Of a DNA stretch of 64,000 nucleotides, positions 46,171-54,366 are shown in pieces (within the stretch, counting starts at the first letter, position 1; every line of letters begins with the position of its first letter). This stretch comes from FEN-1219 sp963744305 (GTDB lineage: Bacteria; Pseudomonadota; Gammaproteobacteria; Steroidobacterales; Rariloculaceae), in the NCBI GenBank assembly GCA_963744305.1, contig CAVUTF010000024.1, positions 62,001-126,000 on the forward strand, written 5' to 3'. The notes below the pieces were generated by a model, which searched no databases, was not told the DNA's origin, and saw nothing but the letters and a program-made list of their open reading frames with translations. A program made the position numbers and the translations under genes.

Positions 46171-46172
46171 GA
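45960..46172 (+). CDS. Small two-helix membrane protein (copy 1)
   Basis: 70 aa from ATG 45960, with AAGGGGA 10 bases upstream. It has two hydrophobic helices (LFFLSALAVISYVAAGLSLI and EILFVLCGVCATCGTVAM), then a Gly-rich turn and a basic amphipathic tail (IIERLNKVAKQL). A paralogue lies inverted at 47539-47763 with substitutions mostly at silent or conservative positions, which argues that the frame is truly coding. Confidence 0.6.
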   Translation: MLFFLSALAVISYVAAGLSLIVAIIAASEILFVLCGVCATCGTVAMTGGGIIERLNKVAKQLESKQPATG

Positions 46173-46267
46173 ATTACGACGTCACTCCATAGAGGTGACA
46201 AGCAAGTCGGAGTGGCTCAATCGTCGCGGACCTTACCTCCAACAAGAAACATGCAGGGGTACCTGAC

Positions 46268-46732
46268 ATGAAGCAATTTCGTTGCTGGACTGTTGTGGCT
46301 GCGCTGTGCTGCTCGAACGCGGCGTTTGGTCAATTGCCGTCCTGCATTCGGAGCAAGAGCGGTGTGGGACTTCGTCAAGCGTCGTGGGTGGACGAGGCCG
46401 CCAGAACGAGCGCTGGCCTGAGAACTACGTCCACCAAAGTCGTGTTGTGGGGCGAACGAGATACCGGCCCCACGAGGGCGAGACGAGATCGTTCGCTGGC
46501 ACCCGGTTTCGCGATGCGGGTAGCGCTATTCTGTATTACGACAACTCCCCCGCGGCGATCGTAGTCGTGGGTGACACGGCCGTCGTCCTATCACAGCAAC
46601 GTCGTCACGGAAGACGCGAAGGGCGAGCGCGAAAGATCCGTGAACGGCCTGGTTGAGACACTGGTACGCGAGGGCGGCACTTGGAAATACGTTTCGCTCA
46701 GCGGCTTCGAGCCCAAGCTCAACGACGACTGA
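46268..46732 (+). CDS. Exported NTF2/SnoaL-like protein (several frameshifts)
   Basis: Starts MKQFRCWTVVAALCCSNAAF (signal peptide). After frame changes near 46330 and 46430 come WPENYVHQSRVVGRTRYRPH and AILYYDNSPAAIVVVGDTAV. A third near 46590 gives SYHSNVVTEDAKGERERSVN and GGTWKYVSLSGFEPKLNDD to the TGA at 46732. The G-D-T-A-V-V and L-V-R-E-G-G-T-W-K pattern is the beta-sheet end of SnoaL/nuclear-transport-factor-2-like proteins. The substrate is unknown. Confidence 0.5.
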
Positions 46733-46762
46733 CGCGGCTCCGCGCGGAGCATCCAGGAGCCC

Positions 46763-46993
46763 GTGAGTGAGTCCGAGTGGGTCGCGATTACGTCCCGGCT
46801 GCCCGCTGACGGCGAGGTCGTAGGAGTGAAGCTATACGGCACGACCGAGCGGCTCGTGACCTTCCACGCTCATCCGGTTCCTCGTTGGAACGAACCTACC
46901 GGCTCCTACAGAGTCGAGCTGTTTCCCTCGTGGAGGCCGGCCACGAGGGAAGAACTCGACCGCATGGTGATGTACCGGAAGTTTAGCCTCTGA
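46763..46993 (+). CDS. Small protein, DUF551-like
   Basis: 76 aa from GTG 46763. WVAITSRLPADGEVVGVKLY, VTFHAHPVPRW and WRPATREELDR recall the short phage/prophage DUF551 pattern (W-I-S-V...R-L-P...V...W-x-P). The match is weak. Sits inside the inverted-repeat interval. No known role. Confidence 0.4.
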   Translation: MSESEWVAITSRLPADGEVVGVKLYGTTERLVTFHAHPVPRWNEPTGSYRVELFPSWRPATREELDRMVMYRKFSL

Positions 46994-47538
46994 TCACCGG
47001 AAGAGGAGACGAGGTTGCCCCGCAGGGACCGTAGGTCGGGGCGCGGTTTGCCCTGTTCCGGCACTGCCGCAGCGCGCATCCGCTTCAAGTAGTCGACGAA
47101 TCGCTGTCTCAGCGTCCGCAGCGGAGTCGATATCCCCGCCGCGAATGTACGACTGACCGTCGTGAGCGGGCCGCTCGGTGAATGTGGAGGGTCGACCGTC
47201 GTCGTCAGCTTGGGAGCGGCGGCGGCGGTCGGCTGATCTCCACATGCCGAGGCCAGGCGCGTACACGCAAGCTGCCTACGCGCAGGCGATCGAGGTCGCT
47301 GCACTGATGCGGGCCTGGGCTCGCCGCAGTCGCAGGCTGCGTAGGCGAGCGCGTTCGACGTGAATCCTGCGCGCTTGCGGAGGCTCGGCGACGACGTGCG
47401 ATCGCGCGCGGGCGTCGCGCCGCAAGACGATCAACTGTCGGAAAGCGACCCGCAGCCGAAGTCGGGCCGCATAAGTCGCGTGGCGATCGCCCGAGCTTGA
47501 GACGGCGATGCGGAAGTCGATAAAGACGAGCGGGACCG
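46994..47538. other. Region without a recognised gene
   Basis: About 545 bp with only shadow-like open frames. An inverted repeat GCCTACGC...GCGTAGGC (47274-47345) encloses about 55 bp and could form a long imperfect hairpin. Composition is like the surroundings. Confidence 0.3.
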
Positions 47539-47763
47539 TCAGGCCTGAGGTCCGCTGAGTGAACCGTTCGCGGGCTGCTGCGATTCCACGAGCTTGTTGA
47601 GCCGCTCTATAACGCCTCCACCGAGCATTGCGACTGTGCCGCAAGTGGTGTAAACGCCGGAAAGAACGAACAGGATGTAGCTGGCGGTGGTAATTGCGGC
47701 GATCAACGAGAGGGCAGCGACCACATACGAGATCACGGCTACCGCCGAGAGGAAAAAGAGCAT
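47539..47763 (-). CDS. Small two-helix membrane protein (copy 2)
   Basis: 74 aa from the ATG equivalent to copy 1 (47763; an in-frame ATG at 47778 also exists). It has helices LFFLSAVAVISYVVAALSLI and YILFVLSGVYTTCGTVAMLG, then VIERLNKLVESQQPANGSLS. Paralogous and inverted relative to 45960-46172. Probably an inner-membrane peptide of unknown role. Confidence 0.6.
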   Translation of the reverse strand: MLFFLSAVAVISYVVAALSLIAAITTASYILFVLSGVYTTCGTVAMLGGGVIERLNKLVESQQPANGSLSGPQA

Positions 47764-47816
47764 CGGAGTTCTCTTCATTCTTGTTGGGCCGACGACGGCC
47801 AAGTGTATGCCATCCT
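47545..47816. repeat. Right arm of the ~280-bp inverted repeat
   Basis: Reverse complement partner of 45889-46170. Similarity runs from the leader (ACACTTGGCCGTCGTCGGCC on the minus strand) to the C-terminal codons of the small membrane gene. It has only one copy of the 18-bp leader unit that is doubled in the left arm. Confidence 0.7.
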
Positions 47817-48088
47817 GCGACTCAATGAGTTAGGGGATTTACTTAATGCGACGTTGAGCAACGGGTCCTCGGGCGTCAAGCCGACGCCGCTCTGTAGCAG
47901 TGGGTACGAATGCGGCTATCGGCGGGCGGCTGCTGGACGTGGCGACTTGAGAATCAGTCACCTACCCGCGCAAATGGCCGCCTCAACTGTACCTGACGCT
48001 GTACCTCAAAGCCGAAATCTGATCTCTGACGCGGCGCAGCGCGCAAAAAGCAAACGCTCTGAAAGGCTGGAAATCCAAGGGTTTTTGA

Positions 48089-48137
48089 TTGGTCGGGGCG
48101 ACAGGATTTGAACCTGCGACCCCTTGCACCCCATGCA
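48089..48137. repeat. attL: 49-bp tRNA-Pro 3' duplication
   Basis: Exact copy of 58512-58560, from TTGGTCGGGGCGACAGG to CCCCATGCA. It encodes the T arm, variable loop, 3' acceptor strand and half of the anticodon stem-loop of tRNA-Pro on the minus strand. What follows to the right does not fold into the rest of a tRNA, so it is an attachment-site copy, not a gene. Confidence 0.9.
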
Positions 48138-48337
48138 TTTCGCCAGGCGCCAGCCTAGGCACTACTCGGCCAACGGTGGACATACGGCACCTGTGATTCC
48201 AGTAACTTAAACGCATACAGCGCCGGCACATACGCGGACACGTCCAGGGCACCCCAAGGAGCGGCGTCAAGTGCTGCCGATCTAAACGTGCGACTCATTT
48301 GCACGGTGCAAGTGGGCGCTCGGAGGAGGAACAAACC

Positions 48338-49655
48338 GTGGCCCTTAACGATAAGTCGATCCGTGCCTAAGGCCTGTGCTACCGACTACGAGGAATCCGA
48401 CGACGGGACCGGCGGCCGCCGTGGCCTATACGTCGTACGTCGCTCGCGACGGGCCGGAATATCTTCCGAGGCGCGTCTCAAGGTGGACGGTCAAACTGAG
48501 CACGAAGTGTTTTCGAGCCCGACTTACCCGCGACTGTCGCTTGCCGCTGCCCGCGAAGACGTTTGACGACTACCGCCGAGTCAAAGCGGCGCGCCAGCGC
48601 ACGCAAGCGATCGACGCGCCCGCTATGACCGTGCAGCAGTTGGTTGCTGAGTGGAACACGAGCACTACCTGAAAAAGCATCGCAAGCACCCGGCCGGCGT
48701 CCGGCGCGCGCTCGAAAAGGACGTGCTGCCGACCTCGGCAACAAGCCGGTCAGCGAGATCTCGCGCCGTGACCTCGTGCTCGCGCTCGACCCGTCCAGGA
48801 GCGCGGCGCCGAGCGCATGGCGAGCAATCTGCGGTCGTTCGTGTTCAGATATTCGGCTTCGCCGTAAGCCGCGGCCTGATCGAGGAGAGTCCTGCTCGTC
48901 TGCTCAGAAGGAAAAGCGCGGCCGGCAATGCAGCAACGCGCAAGCGGACGCTCGATGACGAGGAGCTGCGCTGCTTGTGGTGGGCGTGCGCGACCGACCC
49001 GGCGACGGTGCCGGCGGCATATGGCGCCAAGTATTTGCCGCGCGTGACGCCGCACACAAGCGCGTGCTGCAAGCTGCTGCTGTTGACTCGGGCTGCGCGC
49101 GCTCCGAGGTGGTCGGAATGCTCGCTGGTCGGAGCTCGACGACGACGGCCGACGCTGGACGGATTCCCAGCGAGCCGCACGAAAAGCCGGCCGCGAGCAC
49201 GCGCTGGCCTTTGCCCGACCTCGCGCGCCTCGAGGCACCTCGAGGAGCAGCGCAGCTGACGGGGGCCGCGAGTTCGTGTTCGCGTCGCCGAAGGCGCAAT
49301 TCCAGAAGCCGATGCTGGCGAGCTGCGGTGTCGCAGGCGTCCGCGACAACGCTGCGGCATTCTCGGATTAGAAGCAGCTCGCCAGACGCGCGAGGCATTC
49401 CACGAGCGCGTCGCTGCCGCAAGATCACGTGCACGACTTAAGCCGCACGTGCGCTCCGGCTCGCATCGCTCGGCATCGATCGGTCATGCCGCGCAAGGTG
49501 CTGAACCACGCGCTCGACGGCATGGACGCCGTTGATAACCGGCACGCCTACCACGACGAGAAGCGAGACGCGTTGCAGCGTGGGCCAATGAGCTCCGCCG
49601 CATCCTCGACGGCGCCGGGCGCAAGGTCGTCGCGCTCAGGCTGGCGGCGGGATGA
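48338..49655 (+). CDS. int: Tyrosine recombinase/integrase with Arm-type N-terminal domain (frameshifted)
   Basis: GTG 48338 after GGAGGAGG begins ALNDKSIRA, the usual start of DUF4102/arm-binding integrases. The remaining arm domain, the SAM-like core and the catalytic domain are spread over three frames. Visible pieces are FDDYRRVKAARQRTQAIDAP, the first Arg region (SEVVGMLAG), HDLSRTCA (H-x-x-R box), VLNHALDGMDAVDNRH and HDEKRDALQ before the TGA at 49655. In relatives the residue before N-R-H is the nucleophile Tyr; here the codon is GAT (Asp). The gene lies at the end of the element next to attL, and its stop overlaps the next start. Confidence 0.8.
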
Positions 49656-50013
49656 ACGCCAGCGATCACGCTGAGAGTTCCTCGCGCGTCAGGAGCGGTT
49701 GGAGCGCGGCCTGCCGCAGCGCGTATTCATGCGCGACGAGCCGTGTCCGAAGTGCGGCGGCAAGTTCGGCTACGAGGCGACGGAGACGGAGCTTCGCTGC
49801 ACGCGATGCAACCTCGTTCTATGGGTCGATGATCGAGAACAACACGCACGTCACAATCCCGGCGAGGAAGGAAACCTGCGTCGGCTGCGCGCTGCATACC
49901 GAGCGCACGTCAACAAGCACGGCGCGCCGCCGTCAAGGCGCGCCCTCGCACTAGAGACGCGCATCGATCGCGGAGCCATCGGCCGGCTCTGGGATCGCAT
50001 CGTCACGGAGTAA
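49652..50013 (+). CDS. Zinc-ribbon protein (one frameshift)
   Basis: ATG 49652 overlaps the integrase stop (ATGA). After a frame change near 49678 it reads RVFMRDEPCPKCGGKFGYEA, ELRCTRCNLVLWVDD, a C-x2-C/C-x2-C zinc ribbon. A helical C-terminal part follows (RRLRAAYRAHVNKHGAPPSR, ETRIDRGAIGRLWDRIVTE) that resembles a helix-turn-helix. About 120 aa. Probably a DNA- or RNA-binding regulator of the element. Confidence 0.6.
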
Positions 50014-50021
50014 CTCTCCTC

Positions 50022-50052
50022 GAGTGGCCGGCTGCCATCGGCCGGGCCACTC
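50022..50052. terminator. Hairpin after the zinc-ribbon gene
   Basis: GAGTGGCC (50022-50029) and GGCCACTC (50045-50052) form a perfect 8-bp stem with a 15-base loop, just after the stop at 50013. No T-run follows, so a rho-independent terminator is only possible. It may instead be a regulatory or processing hairpin. Confidence 0.4.
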
Positions 50053-50139
50053 ACGCCAATCCCCATTCCGCGCGCCGTTTTCGCATGCACTACGTTGACC
50101 GCGTAGGTCAACGGAAATCCCACTTCAGGAGGGGAACGC

Positions 50140-50368
50140 ATGCGAAAGCAATCTATAACCATTCACGAACTGGCCCTAGTGGTTGCCGGGCAAGGGTGGC
50201 AAGCGCAAGGGCCGATCCTTGAAAACCGTCAAGTTAATGGTTCGGCGTGGCGAGTTGCCGGCGTTTGACTTCGAGTTTGTGAACGGCGCGCGCGGCTGGT
50301 CCGGCGAGTCGCTCAAGCATCCCAAGATCGCGCCGTTCCTCGAGCAAGACGAGTCGCGTGCGGCGTGA
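50140..50368 (+). CDS. Small helix-turn-helix/excisionase-like protein (frameshifted)
   Basis: ATG 50140 with AGGAGGGG upstream starts MRKQSITIHELA. After a frame change near 50180 it reads RSLKTVKLMVRRGELPAFDF, EFVNGARGWSGESLKHPKIA, PFLEQDES. The pattern 'SI-T-x-x-E-L-A ... V-x-x-M-V-x-R-G-E-L-P' is that of excisionase-type winged HTH proteins. About 75 aa. A candidate recombination directionality factor or regulator; the AlpA-like gene at 54052 competes for that role. Confidence 0.45.
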
Positions 50369-50399
50369 TCTTTCAACAGAGGAGGAGCTCCAATGCGCG

Positions 50400-50679
50400 A
50401 TGTCTTTACCGACGGAACCCGATCTAAACCACGCAACGGGAAGCCGCCGGCACGCGAACCGCGCGGCGCGAGTCACGGCGGTGATCGACGATGTTGAACG
50501 GCTCGTCGGCACCTATCGAGCCGAACGACCAAACGTCAAGCGCATCGCCATAGCCCCGGCCGTGTGGGGCCGTGTGCTCGAAGCGTCAACCGACCGACGA
50601 GAGACCCGTATCGAGCGCCGACCCCGAGGGCCACATTTGGTTCGCCGGCGAGTTCGAGCTCGTCCCGTATCAGGAGTAG
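50400..50679 (+). CDS. Hypothetical small protein of the element (one frameshift)
   Basis: ATG 50400, 12 bases after GGAGGAG. It reads MSLPTEPDLNHATG, AARVTAVIDDVERLVGTYRA, VKRIAIAPAVWGRVLEAS. After a frame change near 50590 comes SSADPEGHIWFAGEFELVPY and a stop at 50679. An alternative ATG at 50393 is in another frame. Not recognised; size and context suggest a phage-type accessory protein. Confidence 0.45.
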
Positions 50680-50901
50680 CTGTAAAAGAGCGGCGCCGCG
50701 GGGGCTAACCGGGCGCCGAATTATCGAGGACGGTCATGCAAGGTTCGCGCGCATCGTATCGCGTGCAGTGTCAGCTGCGCAAAACCTATCCCGTGCCTGT
50801 CCTCGCCGAGTTTGTGCTCGCCGGTTTCCCGATGAGCACATCCACAGCCGTGCCGATGGCCCGCGGCCGTTGAGTAACCCAACTAAAACCGAGGACCCAT
50901 C

Positions 50902-51337
50902 ATGGTTAACAAACGCACCATTCATGCCATCCGAAACTCGACCTTTCTCACTCGCGCCGACGTTGATCCGCCGGTCACGCTCACGATCAAGGAGGTGCGC
51001 GACGAGGAGCTCGACAGCTCCGCCGGCACGCAGACGAAGTACGTGTGCTACTTCGACGAGGTCCCGAAGGGCCTGGTTCTCAACTGGATCAACAGTCAGG
51101 CGATCGCCCGGCTGCTCAAGTCCGAATCCTTCGACGATTGGCCGGGCGGCAAGATCGAGCTCTTTGACGACCCCGGCGTGATGTTTGGTCAGCAAAACTG
51201 TGGGCGGCATCCGCGTGCGTCCCCCGGCGCGGCAAGCGGCCGGCCGCGAAACCAGCATCCGCTGAACCGGCACCGGAGCTGGAGCTCGAGCTAACAACCG
51301 CGGCTGGCTCGACGAGGACGAGGAGGCACGGCGATGA
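50902..51337 (+). CDS. Conserved small phage-type protein (frameshifted tail)
   Basis: ATG 50902. TFLTRADVDPPVTLTIKEVR, YVCYFDEVPKGLVLNWINSQ, DDWPGGKIELFDDPGVMFGQ are in one frame. After a change near 51200 comes VGGIRVRPP and an acidic end RGWLDEDEEARR with stop at 51335-51337. The arrangement 'V-L-N ... D-W-x-G-x-x-I-x-L-F ... V-x-x-G-I-R-V-R' occurs in small proteins of phages and satellites next to replication genes. Function unknown. Its stop overlaps the next ATG. Confidence 0.5.
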
Positions 51338-51489
51338 AAAACGTCAATCTCGTTGTGCGGCACGATTTCGTCGTTCGTGAGGTTGCTCTGGCTCGTCGCG
51401 TTGCCGAGGCGTGCCGGGACTTCGAGGTAGCGGAGGCGATCAAGAAGGGCCTCGCCGTGTTCAAGTCCTGGATCGGTTCAGACGAATGA
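51334..51489 (+). CDS. 51-residue hypothetical protein
   Basis: ATG 51334 behind GAGGAGG. Starts MKNVNLVVRHDF, then a helix VALARRVAEACRDFEVAEAI and KKGLAVFKSWIGSDE, stop at 51487-51489. Both ends overlap neighbours by four bases (ATGA), which supports real translation despite its size. Role unknown. Confidence 0.5.
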   Translation: MKNVNLVVRHDFVVREVALARRVAEACRDFEVAEAIKKGLAVFKSWIGSDE

Positions 51490-53629
51490 CACCGCTCGAT
51501 CACGCGCGTGAGTGTGCAGCGGGGCTGGCCGGTGTTCCCGGCCGGCCCCGATAAGGCGCCACTCACCGCGCACGGATTTCAGGACGCGAGCTGCAAGAAC
51601 ACCATCATCGGTTGGTGGCGCGAACACCCGGACGCACTGCTCGCCATTCCGACCGGCGACGTATCGGGGTTGCTCATTCTCGATATCGACCCGGCCGGGG
51701 CCGACTGGATGGCCCGCCACTGCGTCGAACTTGAGTGTGGCTACATCGTCAGCGCAGCGCGACGCGGCCGTCATCTGTACTACCTGATGCCGCCCGGCAT
51801 CGAGGTCGCCTGCTCAGCTCGGCTCGCGCCCGGTGTCGATGTGCGCGCTAGCGGCGGTTACGCGTCGCATGGTTCGCTCACGGCCAGCAGATGGTCGGGG
51901 ACATGGACGAAATCGCACCGCCGCCGCAATGGTTGCTCGAGCAGCTGCAGAAACGAAATGCAACGGCAGGGGCAGCAGAACCGCGGCACACTATCGCGCC
52001 GGCTCCGCAATGACCACCTCACCAAGCTGGCGGGAGTGCTCGCCGGCCAAGGGTACGACGAGCCCGCAATACTTGCGGCACTGCGCGCCGAGAATGCGGA
52101 GCGTTGAAGCCACCGCTCGAGGAAAGCGAACTCAACAGATCATGAAGACTGTGCTAAAGGTGGACGCGAGCGCACCGGCCGAAGAGCAGGAGCCGGAGCC
52201 TCTGCGGCGACCCGTCCCGCCGGCGCCGGAGTATCCCCTGGCGGCACTCGGCGACATTCTCGGACCCGCAGCACAACGCATCGCGGACACGATCCAGGCG
52301 CCGGCGGCGATCTGCGGTCAGAGCCTCCTGGCCGCAGCGTCTCTCGCGGTCCAGCCACATGCGGACGTGCTGATCGACGGTCGTCGTGAGCCGTTGTCGC
52401 TGTGGTGCATCTCGATTGCCGATCCGGTGAGCGCAAGTCTGCTGCGGACGATATGGCGCTCGAGCCGCATCGCACTACGAGCGGCTAACGCGGACCAATA
52501 CCGGCGCGACTGAGCGCACACGAGGCCGATGGCCGCGTTCGAGGAGCAGCGCAAGCAGATCCTGAAGCACAAGGTGGTCTCACTCAAGGCGGTAAGGCGG
52601 CAACATGCGCAATGCCGATCGAACGGCAACTAGAAGCGCGGGAGCCGCACCGCGCCGCCGCTGCTGCCGTGGCTGATTATTTCGACGCCGACGCTCGAAG
52701 GGCTGCACAAGCTCTACGACCGCGGCCGACCGAGGCTGGGGCTGTTTCACGACGACGGCGGTGAGTTTATCGGCGGTCACTCGATGGCGCCGACCACCGG
52801 ATGAAGTCCGCGGCCGGACTGACCAAGCTCTGGGACCGCGGCGAGTTCGATCGTGTGCGGGCGCGGATGGTGCCAACAAATACTATGGCCGGCGGCTGGC
52901 GATGCACCTGATGGTGCAGCCGGTCGTGGCCGAGACCTTACTCGGCGACCCGTTGCTCTGTGGTCAGGGTTTCCTTGCGCGGTGCCTGCTCGCGTGGCCC
53001 GGGACGCGGATCGGCCGACGACGCTATGCAGAAGTGGATCTGAGCGCGGACCCGGCGATCGAATACCGGCGCGTCATGACGGGCTCTTGGACCAAGCCTC
53101 GCCGGCCCGGCCGGAAGCGCCACAAGAGCTCGAGCCGCGCGCGCTACAGCTGGCGCCGACCGCCAAGCGGCCTGGAATGTTCCACATGACCATTTCGAGG
53201 ACGATGCGCGCGGGGGCGAGCTGGCAGCGTCCGGGCCTGGGGCTCGAAGGCACCCGCGCAGGTCCTGCGGATGGCCGGCGTGCTGACACTGGTGGCGGAC
53301 CCGGGTGCGAGCATGATCCAGGCCGAGACCATCGCGCGCGGCGGAGCTCGTGCTGTATGCACTCGAAGAGGCGGTCCGGGTGGTGGGCACGACTCACGTC
53401 CCGGACGAGACCGGCACGCACAACTGCTGCTCGAGTGGTGCCACGCCTCGGGCCTCACCTGTTGCACTCCGGTGCGGCGCTGCGCCTGGGACCGAATCCG
53501 ATCCGTACCAAGACCGCCTTCGACGCGGCGATCCGCGAGCTCGAGCGTGCGGGTTGGGCGGTTGCGGTGGCGGGCGGTGCTGAGGTGGACGGCAAGCCAC
53601 GGCGCCGGGCGTGGACGATTCACCTATGA
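51486..53629 (+). CDS. Primase-polymerase / DUF3987 replication protein (many frameshifts)
   Basis: ATG 51486 reads MTPLDHARECA. A frame change then leads into an AEP-type bifunctional primase-polymerase domain: RGWPVFPAGPDKAPLTAHGF, IIGWWREHPDALLAIPTGDV, LLILDIDPAGAD (catalytic D-x-D) and ARRGRHLYYL (His motif). From about 52200 a DUF3987 domain begins: YPLAALGDILGPAAQRIADT, SLLAAASLAVQPHADVLIDG, later LFHDDGGEF, KLWDRGEFDRV, GRRLAMHLMVQPVVAETLLG, VLTLVADPGASMIQAE and ALRLGPNPIRTKTAFDAAIR to the TGA at 53629. At least six frame changes; restored size about 710 aa. Likely initiates replication of the element at the palindrome just downstream. Confidence 0.75.
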
Positions 53630-53886
53630 AACACACTGCTCGACCCGTACCCCCTGCGAAAGTTGCGAATCTTGCGAATATCCATAGCTGGCGTGGCTTC
53701 CAGCCCGTTTTGGGTTGCGAATATTTCTGCGAATCTGCGAATCTTTTTCCGAGCACCGCCAAAGATTCGCAAGTTTCGCAAATTGATTCGCAACCGAAGT
53801 TGCCCTGCAGCCCGCGCCAGGCCTGGATATTCGCAACTTTCGCAATATTCGCAGCACTAGCCGGGCGCCAGCCGAGGAGGTGCTGA
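53626..53886 (+). CDS. Short ORF spanning the palindromic repeat array
   Basis: 86 codons from ATG 53626, overlapping the replication gene's stop (ATGA). The peptide is unusual because it is shaped by the DNA repeats (AKVANLANIHSWRGFQ, IFATFAIFAAL). The opposite strand encodes a similar peptide (AKVANIQAWRGLQ). It may be expressed, or may only reflect a cis-acting sequence within the operon. Confidence 0.35.
   Translation: MKHTARPVPPAKVANLANIHSWRGFQPVLGCEYFCESANLFPSTAKDSQVSQIDSQPKLPCSPRQAWIFATFAIFAALAGRQPRRC
53651..53857. repeat. ~97-bp-arm inverted repeat with twelve TGCGAA boxes (candidate origin)
   Basis: TGCGAA starts at 53655, 53664, 53673, 53716, 53728 and 53736. Its complement TTCGCA starts at 53766, 53775, 53787, 53830, 53839 and 53848. 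Spacings are 9,9,43,12,8 on the left and 9,12,43,9,9 on the right, a mirror image apart from one base. The centre is near 53754, and the arms are about three quarters identical. The inner end is a perfect 11-bp stem (TGCGAATCTTT/AAAGATTCGCA) around a 14-base loop. It sits immediately after the replication gene and is AT-richer than its flanks, as expected of an iteron origin. Confidence 0.75.
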
Positions 53887-53887
53887 C

Positions 53888-54055
53888 ATGGACGAGCTCG
53901 ATGATGATGGTCTCGAGCCACTCACGGACGAGCGGTGTTGCGTTTCCGGCTGCAAAAATAGAACGCTCGCGCTCTATTGCGCTCAACATCGCGCCGAGCT
54001 CGCACGGTTGGATTGCGACGAATGCGACGACGCCGAGGGCGAACCGCACGCGTGA
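53888..54055 (+). CDS. Small cysteine-rich, probably zinc-binding protein
   Basis: 55 aa from ATG 53888 (GAGGTGCTGAC upstream). The acidic start MDELDDDGLEPLTDER is followed by CCVSGCKNRTLALYCAQH and LDCDECDD, giving C-x4-C-x8-C-x2-H and C-x2-C sets. The stop overlaps the next start (GTGA). Such short zinc proteins are common in phage operons and usually bind nucleic acid or protein partners. Confidence 0.5.
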   Translation: MDELDDDGLEPLTDERCCVSGCKNRTLALYCAQHRAELARLDCDECDDAEGEPHA

Positions 54056-54294
54056 ACGATGAGCTCCGGTTCCCACCGTCGCGCAGTCTCGAGCTAATCG
54101 TGCCGGAGCCGCGCGACCGATGGACACCGAACGAGGCCGCTACATTTCTCGGTGTCTCGGTCGAGACGTTGCGTGGCTGGCGATCCAAGCGCACCGGGCC
54201 GGATTTTTATCAGGTGTCGAGGAGCGTGATCTTTTACTCAAAAGCCGAGACTCGCGCGTGGCTCGCGTCGCGGCGCGTGCGGCCGCGTCGTTGA
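54052..54294 (+). CDS. AlpA/MerR-type helix-turn-helix regulator
   Basis: 80 aa from GTG 54052. The HTH_17 domain is RWTPNEAATFLGVSVETLRG, then WRSKRTGPDFYQVSRSVIFY, SKAETRAWLASRRV: the excisionase/AlpA pattern in which the helix-turn-helix is followed by a beta wing (P-x-F-x-K-x-G-R-x-v-x-Y). AlpA is the activator or excisionase hallmark of phage satellites. Lies between replication and capsid genes. Confidence 0.72.
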   Translation: MNDELRFPPSRSLELIVPEPRDRWTPNEAATFLGVSVETLRGWRSKRTGPDFYQVSRSVIFYSKAETRAWLASRRVRPRR

Positions 54295-54366
54295 GCGCTG
54301 CACCGCGCTCCGCGTGGCCTCGATCGCCGCTACTCTCGATCGCAGTCAGACGCAGGAGCCCGCACG

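Noticed and set aside
46994..47266. Minus-strand ORFs between the inverted repeats
   Set aside because: Low-complexity shadow-like translations without start signals or similarity.
48089..48137. Second tRNA-Pro gene
   Set aside because: Only the 3' 48 bases are present; the sequence to the right does not form D and acceptor arms. It is the att duplicate.
47983..48270. Minus-strand ORF with G-V-A-G-S-N-P-V-A-P-T
   Set aside because: This peptide is the well-known translation of tRNA 3' sequence; the same artefact appears in the run-on frame at 58373-58670.
53626..53886. CRISPR array at the TGCGAA repeats
   Set aside because: Units are 6-9 bp, arranged in mirror order, with no uniform 25-40 bp repeat and spacers and no cas genes.
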